Assembly (NCBI GenBank): GCA_013400155.1 | Contig: VXBM01000270.1 | Coordinates: 748,087-812,086, forward strand | Origin: Helopsaltes ochotensis | Lineage: Eukaryota > Chordata > Aves > Passeriformes > Locustellidae | Direction: 5' to 3' | DNA length: 64,000 bases | Part shown: positions 50,501-61,900 of the stretch, in pieces | Numbering within the stretch: position 1 is the first letter of the stretch | How the letters are laid out: each line of letters begins with the position of its first letter | Made by a program: the position numbers and the translations under genes | Notes under the pieces: generated by a model | Database searches by the model: none | What the model was told of the DNA's origin: nothing | Seen by the model: only the letters and a program-made list of their open reading frames with translations

Positions 50501-53500
50501 TCGAACCCACATGGCATGCCTGGACAAATGCAAGGACTTGGATGTTGTTTTACTGGCTGGGCTCACTGCCAAGTCTGCTCCACGTACTTCCCTGGCCCAC
50601 CAGGGCAGCTTGAGGCAACAACTCCCATATTTACGTTATTGCTGTGAACAGCCAAACTGCTGCTTACTATTGACCCAGGCCCCATCTACTTGAATTTATT
50701 CTCTCCCATTCACAGCAACATTACTGAGCCGCCTACACTTCAGGTGGCATCTGACAAACTGCTTCCACTTGGACAGCACAGACCATCATGTTTTAAGAAG
50801 AGGGCTACTTTTTACTTTGAGAAAGAGCGAGTTTGTTTCAAATTTTCAGAAAAATATAAGACAAAAGCACAAGACCAAATGATTTTGTACCCTGACCATC
50901 TCTCACATCCCAAATCTCAGGATTTGTTTTCGTTTACATTCTGCCCGGAATTCAGTTGGAAGGAAAGGATATAGAGAGTGATGTGCAACTATGAATTCAC
51001 AAACAAAGTGACATTTTGTCAAACCGGGGACCTTTTTCAAATCCCTGCAATACATAGTGACTCTCAGTGCACTATGTAGTAATCAAAGAACCATACTGCC
51101 AAAACATAAAAGTTATTAAATTAGATCAGCTGCAACTGCTTTGCAACACCACACAAAAGATGGTATTTTCCATGAATAGTCTCATCCTGGTCAAGCTTCA
51201 TTCAAATAGGCAAGATTTCATTTATCCAGAATACTGTGAAAAATCACAACATACTCAAACATGTCATCTTGCTAGGATTACCATCTTAATCTCTCACTCT
51301 TAATTGCCAGGCATTTCTTGACTCCATTGATACCACTTTAGTACACATTCTCCTTTGGTTCTTCCTCAGTGTTTCTCTAAGCTATCCTGAAGTCACAAGA
51401 CCCTCTGGTTTTGGTCAGATGCAGCTCTTTGGTTTTCCCTCCTCCCCCCTATCAGCAGATTATATAACCACAGCCTATATGACTGATTTGCATTGTGTCC
51501 CTGGGTGTCAATCTTTCACATGCAGATACCAGCATCCACTAGCTTGCAAAATAAAATGATACAAGCTCAATTTCCTGCAAGTAGTGGTCTATCACAATAT
51601 ATCTAATACTCAGTTATCTAATAAATAAACAAGTATTTCTGCTAGAAAGTGTCATTTATGTCTAAGAGAGAAAAAAATAGATTCAAGTAACTTACCCATT
51701 CATTCCTTCATTAAAATTGCACCAACTGATCCTATTCTTAACCCACATGAGCACCCTTTTGTACAGCAAATGTTAACAGACCAGCTGTATTTATATGGAT
51801 GGCTCAAATTATACATAATAACCACAGCTACCATCTTGTGCAATGACTACCTTTCCTACCCATTTATACAGACAGCCAAATCTAAACAGAATCAAAATAT
51901 TTTAAATAATAATAAAACTTCAAGTGAATTATACAGGTGTGCAAGGTAGCCTTGTAAAAAGACTTCAAAAGATGTCTCACAAGCTCCTCTTACTCAGCTA
52001 AGGAAAGCAAACTTAGCAACTGTTCTGGACCAGTTCTTTTGAATACAAAACCAAATTTCACCAAGAGCAATCCGCAGTCAACTCACAGCTCAAGTTCACA
52101 CCTACTGCCAGCATCCAGCCCTTAATTTTCCGCTCAATCTGATTATAAGACTACTCTCTCTTTTCTTCCACAACCTGACCTTCTTAAGATTATTTACCTT
52201 AATCACAACCTTGGGGAACAGAACAAAAAGCCTGCAACCACACTGCAAACTCAAAGTCAACAGCTTCGGCTGTTTTCTCCTCTCTACCAACAATCCCTGA
52301 CAGTAATACCAGTCATGAATACACATTTAGGAAGAGAAAAAGCTACTTTATCTATTAACGAAGAAGGCAAAGCTATAAAGACTAGTACTGTGGTGGTGTT
52401 TCAGTACAAATCATTGGTTTAAGGACTTCTACAACACACCTAAATGAAATAACACATACATAGTGCCAGTTTTCACTACAAGAGAACTCTGCCTAGCTGA
52501 GGGAAAATCCAGCACCCATCATCACTTCAGTGCACTTGGTGCGTGGGCAGGAGACAACTGCTCAGCAGCCCAAGCAGCTCGTGGATGCTCACAGAGAAAG
52601 GTCTGACATGAAAACCTTCAAAAGAAAAGATCAGGTAGTACTCTGACAGCCACTACAGCAAAATGTGTATTTCAGTCATGATATCCAGTAACAAACCAAT
52701 AACCAGCTCCAAGCTAAAGGAAAAAAAATCCCAGAGGAGAACAGGAGTAGAAGTTGGCAAATCAATGGAAGAGCCAAATCCAGACAGTGTCCTTATGCAG
52801 AATGAGGCTACAGCTCACAAAGATGCTTCGAACTGTCACTAAATTCATCACAGAACTGGGATGTTTTTTATACTCTTCAGAAGAAAAGAGATATTGTAAG
52901 ATTCATTTGTAACAAGATTACTAAATAGTATTACTTAACCAAAACCATTATTTACTTCACAGGAAATATGAAGAACCCCTTTCAGCTTATTTCATGGTTT
53001 TCAAGAAAATAAAATAATTACCATGAACCTGAAGTCCAAGGAGGGTAGTTTGATCAGTTATTTTAATGCACTCATATTTTGGGAAAGCAAATAAACAGAA
53101 TCAACCAGGGAAGATTACTTACATGGAAATATTAATTTCTTCTTCTCTACTTCATAACCCAAGAACAAAAGGTGAAAGTTAGGGTGAAACTCACATATTA
53201 CTCTGTTTCACTGGGTAACAATACATTAGTCCTACTTTAGCTTTTAGAATACTTAATCAGAAATAACAGGAACATTTTAGACAGGATGCTGAACAGCAGC
53301 ATCAATAACTCATCTGTAATTCATCTTCAATACTGAATAGTTTGCAGCCTCTAATTTTAAGTTAGTCCTGATTTTACATACCATTAAGAAACAGTTTTGC
53401 ATGACACAGAACCTTACAAGATCCCAAATTCCCACCTTAGTACTATATGCTCCAAGTACAGCTATTACCTTGTAAAAATTCATTCTTTAAAAGAGAAGAT

Positions 53501-56400
53501 GAACTCCTAAAATAAAACTTCAGAAAATATAGCAACTCATATTTGCTTCCATTTTGAGAAATTTGACATTTAAAAAGTATAACGTCCTCAGCAGTGTGAA
53601 AAACTCAATGCAGTTTAATTGCTGAATAAATTCTAGACAAATTCCCCAAAATTATACTGAATAGTATTGCAAAACTGGTCATGGTGAAGGGAGTCGGGGC
53701 ATCATTACAAAAGCATCCAAGTTAATTCAATTACTCAAGTGTCACATATTACATTCCAAAGGTCCCTCCACCAAAAAGACCAAACCAGGTGGCACATCAA
53801 ACACTGTCACTGACAGTTGCACGCCAATCTCTTTTAGCGGACTCTGGAACACACTGTAATGCACAGGCTGACTTAGACATTCCAAATGCAACTGATACAA
53901 GGTGGCACAATGCAATCTGATGCTACTGCAGCTACCCAAAGTTTTACAACGAAGAGCACACCAAAGATTTGGTTCACTTCAGAGTGATCTCTAGCACTAC
54001 CTTTGGGCACTGGAGGCTTAGATTTCTTGGTCATAAAAAGACCAAGTACCTAGAACTGCATCGAACACTTTCAGTGCTTAACACTACAAACCCAAAGTGA
54101 CAATTTCTTTGTTCTTTGGGACAAGGATACTGAACAACCAGAGAAACAGAAGGTAAGAGTTTGCAGAAGGTGCTCAGTACCCAATATCCACTTGAAAGCA
54201 GCTGAAGAACTTTTGACAATCCTTAATTTAGCAATTACCTGAGCAAATTTTTACTTCCACTCCAAAACTACTGGAAATGGGCTACCATTTAACTTCAATC
54301 CCAGTATGCTGCAAAGATTGCAGTCTTACACCAGGGATTTCAAGCATCTTCACACCATCTTTCATGCATTCTCCTCTGCAGCAGGAACTCCAACTTTCAG
54401 GTCAAGCAAATAAGCCCTAATGCAGAACAGAGGTCTCAAGTCCTGCCACTTAGCACAAAACTAGGAATGTCAGTCCTGCTATCGTGCAACCCACTGAAAT
54501 TGTTCTGTGTAATAACTAAAGATCCCAGCTGATTTAACTTCTCTTACTGTTCTTTTAATATCATAAAAAGGGTAATCTACTGCCTGGAACTAGCACTTTT
54601 TTAGTAGTTCAGATATCAAAAGTATTTCAAGGCAATGAAAGAACAGCTCATTTTTCCTTGCTTTTCATTACAAATATGGTTAAATATAAACATGTAACTG
54701 TATATACTTACATGTGTACATGTATAAAAGAATAAAATCCTCACACCACTAGTCTCAGTATAAAAGACACCATTAACATAGATTTCCATGTTATTTGCAC
54801 AAGAACTTAGTACCAGACACTTCTTTCATCAGAATGGCAGTCTCAAACTTCTAGAGGCAAAGCATGAAGGATCAGAATGTGTTTTTAGGTGTTCTCCATG
54901 ATCATGGAAAACTTAGTAATTTTAGTATTATTTACTTCAAATTAAGCAACTTTCCCTACGACCTACATGTTTTATTATTAGCATACATTTGAAAAAAAAA
55001 AAACCCTTATGCTTACTTTGCAGCACAACGGACACCACCATTGAAGGAAGTGATATGGGATTATGAAATAGATGCTTTAGGGAGATTCAAGAACTTTTTT
55101 ATTTGTTCATCTAATATGTTTGGAAGAGGGGCAAGGGAAAAAATAGATTTCCAGTATGGGACGTCTCAATATAAATTCTGACTTTTCATGCGTAAAATAC
55201 ATGGGCAGAATTAACAGATGAGCTCTGGCAATACTTTTAACAGAATACATGAAGGCAGAGTCTTACTCTAACCCTTTTCCCTGAAGGCCACATCTGTGCA
55301 CAGCAGGCAAGATCATCTCCAGAATTCTATAAAACAATAAAATTACTTGAGTTTCAGATGCAGGATATTTTACTGAGAGCTACAGCAAACCAACTAGTTC
55401 ATGGTCTGAATATCACATTTTTAAATTTAACATAAGAAGAGTTTTGACTTATCAAGCACAGAAAATTCTCTGTATTCAGAGTAACATCTGAACTGCCTAT
55501 TAAGGAATGCTACCCAAATACAAATAACATAACAGTGAGTTGAACCACACTAGTATTTCCAGTTCTCTCAAATACTTGTTCTCTCATTCTCATCTATCAT
55601 CGACAAAGGAACATAGTTTAGACAATCAGTTTTATGTCAAAATAATAGAAATGTGGGCAGCAAAATTATTTTTGTTGTCATTTGTTCACATTTTCCATTG
55701 TTTTCATATGGTACTCTAATGCATTTATCTAGCTTGCCGAATTCAGGTCCCCTTCACAAAACACACCATCTGCTATTGCACTGAGATGGAAAATAGGCAA
55801 AAAAAGTCTTCCCTTATCTGAACGAATTTGCAAATTAAATCTGAGCACCAAGAAAATTAGGGATTTTCTATGAAGTTAATTCTGAGTGCTTGCACACAAG
55901 ACTGTATCAAACAAATTTTTTTCTAATTAACTTAGGCAGACAACCGAGTCAGAGAACTAAACAACATGGCTGCATCATTTAGCCTGGATACAGTCGTGTT
56001 TCAAAGCTATCTTATCATTTAACACTTAGACATAAGACAGCCCATTACCAATTAAAACTTATTTCAAGTAGGTTAGAAAATAAACCACGCAGCCATCAAG
56101 CTCTGGTACAGCTAAACAAGGCACAGCTGTTCCTTATTGATTCTTCACATCACAATTCACAGGGCATACTTTGTTTTCTGCAGTTTCAAGAAATACGAGC
56201 ATTTTAAAACAGGATTTTCAGGCTCCAACACTACAAAGAAAAGTAAAATGGAAGCACTTTGAGATGTATGCGTGCATCTGTACACACGGACCCACAGAGC
56301 CATCACATTTCGACACGCGGTGCTCGCCCACCCACACGTACACAAAGTCTGCAGAACACACCGGAGTAACCGGGATGTTCTATATACGGGGAACACTTCG
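41583..56400 (-). other. NFATC3: NFATC3 intron 1 (most of it)
   Basis: About 15 kb of AT-rich sequence between exon 2 and the CpG-rich zone expected to hold exon 1. The true upstream boundary lies in or near the N gap. Only short open frames without known relatives are seen, the longest being 48049-48399 (minus, 116 aa). Regulatory elements are likely but cannot be recognised from one sequence. Confidence 0.7.
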
Positions 56401-56419
56401 GTTGAAACTTTTCATCGCA

Positions 56420-57560
56420 AGTGCCCGAACACCGCTCTGGTCCGGCCCCGTTAACACTCCGCTGCTCTCTGCCCTGTCCTTCACCGGCCCCACGGCGCTC
56501 CCCGGGCTCGGGGGGTGTGGGGCCACTACATCCAACGCGGGGCCTTTTCCCCGCCGGAGCCACGGCGCCCGGGGCGGCTCCTCCCGCACGATGCGAGCTC
56601 TTGGGTTTCTTTACCCAAAGAAAGTTGTTACGGCGGGGAGAGGCCCGGCCGGGCCGGCCCATCGCCCCNNNNNNNNNNNNNNNNNNNNNNNNNNNNNNNN
56701 NNNNNNNNNNNNNNNNNNNNNNNNNNNNNNNNNNNNNNNNNNNNNNNNNNNNNNNNNNNNNNNNNNNNNNNNNNNNNNNNNNNNNNNNNNNNNNNNNNNN
56801 NNNNNNNNNNNNNNNNNNNNNNNNNNNNNNNNNNNNNNNNNNNNNNNNNNNNNNNNNNNNNNNNNNNNNNNNNNNNNNNNNNNNNNNNNNNNNNNNNNNN
56901 NNNNNNNNNNNNNNNNNNNNNNNNNNNNNNNNNNNNNNNNNNNNNNNNNNNNNNNNNNNNNNNNNNNNNNNNNNNNNNNNNNNNNNNNNNNNNNNNNNNN
57001 NNNNNNNNNNNNNNNNNNNNNNNNNNNNNNNNNNNNNNNNNNNNNNNNNNNNNNNNNNNNNNNNNNNNNNNNNNNNNNNNNNNNNNNNNNNNNNNNNNNN
57101 NNNNNNNNNNNNNNNNNNNNNNNNNNNNNNNNNNNNNNNNNNNNNNNNNNNNNNNNNNNNNNNNNNNNNNNNNNNNNNNNNNNNNNNNNNNNNNNNNNNN
57201 NNNNNNNNNNNNNNNNNNNNNNNNNNNNNNNNNNNNNNNNNNNNNNNNNNNNNNNNNNNNNNNNNNNNNNNNNNNNNNNNNNNNNNNNNNNNNNNNNNNN
57301 NNNNNNNNNNNNNNNNNNNNNNNNNNNNNNNNNNNNNNNNNNNNNNNNNNNNNNNNNNNNNNNNNNNNNNNNNNNNNNNNNNNNNNNNNNNNNNNNNNNN
57401 NNNNNNNNNNNNNNNNNNNNNNNNNNNNNNNNNNNNNNNNNNNNNNNNNCGGTCCTGGTCCCGGTCTCGCTCCCGCTGTGTGACCCCTGCTGCAAAGCGC
57501 AAACGGCCCCACGTCAGAGCAAGGGAGCAGAATTCCCTTGCGCCGTGCGGAGCGTTACTT
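56420..57560 (-). promoter_or_regulatory. NFATC3: CpG-rich zone, presumed NFATC3 promoter and exon 1 (mostly unsequenced)
   Basis: Both sides of the N gap are GC-rich with many CpGs (56420-56668 and 57450-57550), unlike the rest of the window. The zone lies upstream of exon 2 on the minus strand, where NFATC3's promoter and first coding exon are expected. Neither flank encodes the expected NFATC3 N-terminus, so exon 1 probably lies in the gap. A CRE-like TGACGTGG (minus strand, 57509-57516) is upstream of the gap. Confidence 0.65.
56669..57449. other. Assembly gap, 781 N
   Basis: A continuous run of N. Open frames across it on any strand are artefacts. GC-rich promoters are often lost from bird assemblies, which fits the composition of both edges. 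Confidence 0.99.
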
Positions 57561-57731
57561 TCTAAAACACCGCATGTAGATAGGTGGTGCTCTTGGCAGC
57601 AACTAATGACTCGAATAATTAGGTAGGATGGCGTAAGCTGAGGAATGTCGCTTGGGTAACAAATGCTGGCTCCAGGACTCTAAGCTGTTAGCTACTTGCC
57701 TTCCGGCTCAATGGGAACAGTGGCAAGCAAA

Positions 57732-57955
57732 CATAGAAGCACAGAATATTGAGCTGAAAGGGACCCACAAGGATCCCCCAGCTCCTGGGCCTGCACAGGA
57801 CACGCCAAGAATTCCACCACGTGCCTGAGAACCTTGTGCGAACACTCCTTGAACTCTGGCGGGTTTGGTGCTATGACCACTTCCTTCGGGAGCCTGTTCC
57901 AGTGCCCAGCCACCCTGGCTCGCACTGTGGCGCTTCCTCATGCACTTCACTTTCT
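57732..57955 (-). mobile_element. CR1 retrotransposon fragment, 3' part
   Basis: Read on the minus strand, the fragment encodes RARVAGHWNRLPKEVV, the conserved C-terminal end of the CR1 reverse transcriptase ORF, followed by degenerate CR1 3' sequence ending in TTCTGTGCTTCTATG. It is 5'-truncated, as is normal for CR1, and has no long reading frame, so it is inactive. The upstream limit is approximate. Confidence 0.85.
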
Positions 57956-58394
57956 GGTCAACCACAGCTGCTGCACCAAGGCTGTAGAGCTGTGGGGATT
58001 TCTCCTCCGAAACTAACTCCAAAAAGACTTTTAAAGCATGGAATAGTGTCTTCCCAGTCTTGCATTTTGTGAGATCTGCATCTAAAAGTTTTTAACTATA
58101 AAGAAACTAATTAAAATATTCCTTAATAATGTATGTCATGAATGGAGTGAGGCCAGCGGTCAGCAGGAAGATCACAGAAGCTTCAGGATGCTCTGCCTGC
58201 TCAATAACGTACCATAATCTATAGTTTTGCCTTGCAGTAAGGTGGAAAGTTGAAAAGAAGGGCAAAATAAAACTATTTCATTTATTTATAGAATTTACAT
58301 TGTTCTTGCAGCATCTGTTCCCTGCAGGAGATGACAGTATAGAAACTGTAACTGTCCTGATGTGTCTGGAATTTGCACTCTAAGAAATCACAGA

Positions 58395-58932
58395 GCAACT
58401 TGAGGGGAGCTTAATACTTGAGTCCTGTGTCCAGTTCTGGGTCCCTCACTTCAAGAAAGACATTGAGGTGCTGGAGCATGTCCAGAGAATGGCAACAGAA
58501 CTGGTGAAGGGTCTGGAGCACAGGTCCTGTGAGGAGTGGCTGAGGGAGCTGGGGGTGTTTAGCCTGGAGAGGAGGAGGCTCAGGGGTGACTTTATCCTTT
58601 TTCTATAACTCCCAGAAAGGAGGGTGTAGCCAGGTGGGTACTGGCCTCTTCTTGCAGGCAATTGTCAACAGCATGAGAGGACATTGTCTTCAGCTATGCC
58701 AGGAGAGGTTCAGATTGGACATCAGGAAGAATTTCTTCAAGGAAAGGATTGTCAGGCATTGGAAGGAGCTGCCCAGGGAGATGGTGGACTCACCATTCCT
58801 GGAGGTGTCCTAGGAATGACTGGACATGTCGCTCAGTGCTCTGGTCTGGTTGACAAAGTGGTGAACCGTCAAAGGTTGGACTCAATCATCTTGGAGGTCT
58901 TTTCAAACCTAAATGATTCTATGATTCTATTC
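58395..58932 (+). mobile_element. CR1 retrotransposon fragment with 3' tail
   Basis: On the plus strand, peptide pieces typical of the CR1 polymerase C-terminus appear in shifting frames: VLEHVQRMATELVKGLEH, then RFRLDIRKNFFKERIVRHW and KELPREMVDSPFLEV. The element closes with GTTGGACTCAATCATCTTGG and an ATGATTCTATGATTCTAT tail, the diagnostic CR1 3' end. Frameshifts and stops show it is old and dead. It is 5'-truncated and diverges from the neighbouring minus-strand CR1. Confidence 0.93.
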
Positions 58933-61900
58933 TCTGGTTCTAACTTAATGAAACAGTCACTGTGTGCTGTAGAATTAGTGAAATATTAATCCTTAATACA
59001 TATGATCAAGGAAGATTTTAAGTTTCCACTGAAACTTGGGCATTGGTGGGGTTTAAACTACTACTCACAAGTAGTCAAGTTTGCTCATAGACAGTTATGT
59101 AATATTCACAGTTTAATTTGTTAGGGAATGTGAAACTCAAATTAACCAGAAATATCATTGCTATCTGTAAGGTTTCATTACTCAGTTGAAAAATCAGCTG
59201 AACTACTTAGTGTGTTGTGACTCTGTGGCCATCTGGAGATTAATATTGCTTGATTCTAAAATAGTTCTCATTGTTTCTAAGCAGAGTGTCTTTCCATGTT
59301 TGTTGCTGTTTAGACAGATCCAAACAGGCATGTCATAATCCTAGGCATGCATCTGTACCTGGATGTTCTCGTTAGAGCCTGTGAATGAAAGTGAGAAAAG
59401 AAGGCTCACGTGGAGAGGAATTAGCTACAGTGAATAATCCTCAGTCCAGAGGCTCTTAAGAGAGTGCAGTGAATTCTTTGTGAATTCTCTCTCTCTGTGC
59501 ACTTCTGAGGAAGGTCAGTAATCTGTGCTGAAGAAAGCAAGCCTAAATGAAAAGCTACTTTGTGACATTGCAATTCTAGTGGAAACAGAGTGCATAATAT
59601 TAAAAAAAATACTTTGCAGAACTTGGGACAGCAGGAGTTTGCCAGAATTTGCCCAAGTTTGCCCAAAATGGGAAGTTGCTTCTAGTGCAAAAGCAGTCAT
59701 ATGTTTTTTACTTATCTTGTAAAGCACTGTCCTTGCCATTATCACTTCCCACACACCACTAGCTATTTCTTTACTGAAAATATATGAGTAGCTACAGCTA
59801 CTGTTCTTACAACATTTAAACCAAAGATTCGTGCTCTTCTTAGGGTAGACAATTCCCTCTCCTGAAGAAAGCCTGAACCTTTATAAGGAGCTCACATCCA
59901 GTTGGCCTTTAGCCTCTTTTTATCTCTAAATCCAAGGTCACGTAGCAAGACAAGCTGGAGAAGTATGTGTAATTGGATTAACTGTGGTTAAGAAAAACCC
60001 TCATACATTCTTGAATGAAAACAGATCTACGATGCACGAGTCAGTAAAATACACTATACATAAAATGACTTTTAACAGATAATTTTTGTCTAAAAACTTC
60101 TGGGTAATCTTTTGCTTTTGAAAGCAGCTGAATTAGACTTTGTGTTATTGTTAAATAATTGTTGTGTCAGATTACAGCAAATGGAGCAACCACAGCAGTT
60201 TCCTGTTCTGTTATACCAGTAGATTATTCATTGTGCATGTCCCTGATGAAAATGCAATCAAACTTGTTCTCTTCATAAGGGGGGGATTTAAACACAAGTA
60301 TTTGAACCATGTTCTTTGTTAAGATGCTCAGAGTATATTTCTAATGAATGTGCTAAATTAAAGATTTTAATATTAATGACTTGTTCATTTCCCTTAAATG
60401 TAAAATAAATCTTGTCTCCCCTTTTTCTTGTCTCCACTATTCATTCAGAAAGCTGTGATATAAACAAGACATTAGGTATTTATTTTAGTCCTACCTACTG
60501 CTGTCAATTGAAAAAGAAAATGGACTGTATTTCCTAAAATAAACAGAGTAATTGGTTATGACATGACCACACAGCTAATAAGATAAGAATTGAGAGAATA
60601 TGTGAAGGGTAAGGTGGTATTGTAAGTTATTTACAGTGAACTTTATAAAGCTTTTTACTTCCAAAGCAGATGTATGTCTTTGAGTTTGGTACTTCCATTG
60701 CCAACATCATCCTTTGCTTTTATCTTGTCTTCACCATAGCTTTCATTTTGCTGACTCTGTACTGCACCAAAAAGCACATCCTTCTGAATTTGAAACTGTA
60801 AAGAGAAATACACCTTCAAACCTCTTCTGCACAAGTAAAGAGTAATTGGGGTGTGACTGGGAGTGAGTTGGTAAAATAACTGACGTGAGTGAGCTCACAT
60901 CAATTTCCAGGGAATTGTATCAACCTCTGTGCCTGAGGTCCAGGGCATGGATGGCTGATTTGGCTTTTGTTGGCTACTGAGAAGTGAAACGGTGGCTGTA
61001 ACAAGGGCAACTTTATTTCACTTGTGGTTTTCTGAGGAGAAGTTTCCTTTATTTTTCATTTATTTAATATGCATAGGTGGTTTCTGTCCTTGTTGCTTCT
61101 AGGCTGTGTTATTGCATCCAGATGGGGATACACCTTGATCTGGTCAGGAGCTGGAGTTATTGCATGTGACTTGAGAAGGAAGGAACGTGCTTCCTGTGGT
61201 ATTTGAATCCTTTCCAAACCGTGGCTAGTTTTCAGGCGTGTTGTGACTTTCGGCTCCAAAAACCTGAGGGCTACATTGTGCCGTGTTTTATTTTCCACAC
61301 ATCATCCGATGCTGGAAAGCTAGGAATTCTGGATCTGCAGCCACATCCCAGATCTGTATTTGTGTTGGAGTAATAGGGATTCCTCCCCCCTTCCTATGGG
61401 CAGCAAATCAAAGCCAGCTGTGCAATTGTAGCCAGAATAGGCTTTGGAAGACGCATGGTCAGGCATTTGTTCTGCATGATTCAATCAACCAAACAGCCTC
61501 GAATTAGGAATATAACACGAAGGTTGCATTTCATGTGCTTGATCTCATTCCCGTGTGTGGTTGAATCTGGACCTGTTTAAAAGCCACACACACCAGCGTG
61601 GCACAGGAAGGGCAGATGAGAAAGCACAGAGAAAGACTCCTGGACTGAGCAGATAGTGTTCCTTGGCTGCAGCAATGGTTTTATGCCTTTTACAGCTGCT
61701 ATTGAAGAAAGCATGAGTACAACAAGGGACATTTTTTGATCAGTGTGTATACTTAATACTCAAACTCATTTGCAAATGGCATACAAACAAAATTATCACA
61801 GCCTTCATGTCTCTTACAGCTAAAAAGGCACATCCATTGTTTAAGCAAGCAGAATGGTGTTCTGTAGGAGAAAGATAATATTTCAGTATAGAGCCTATGT

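Noticed and set aside
56171..57626. Long open frames of 294-464 codons on both strands
   Set aside because: They run through 781 N, which cannot encode stops; the sequenced ends match no protein.
61056..61298. 80-codon minus-strand frame considered as a DUS2 exon
   Set aside because: The peptide does not resemble DUS2 or any other family I know, and splice sites are unconvincing.
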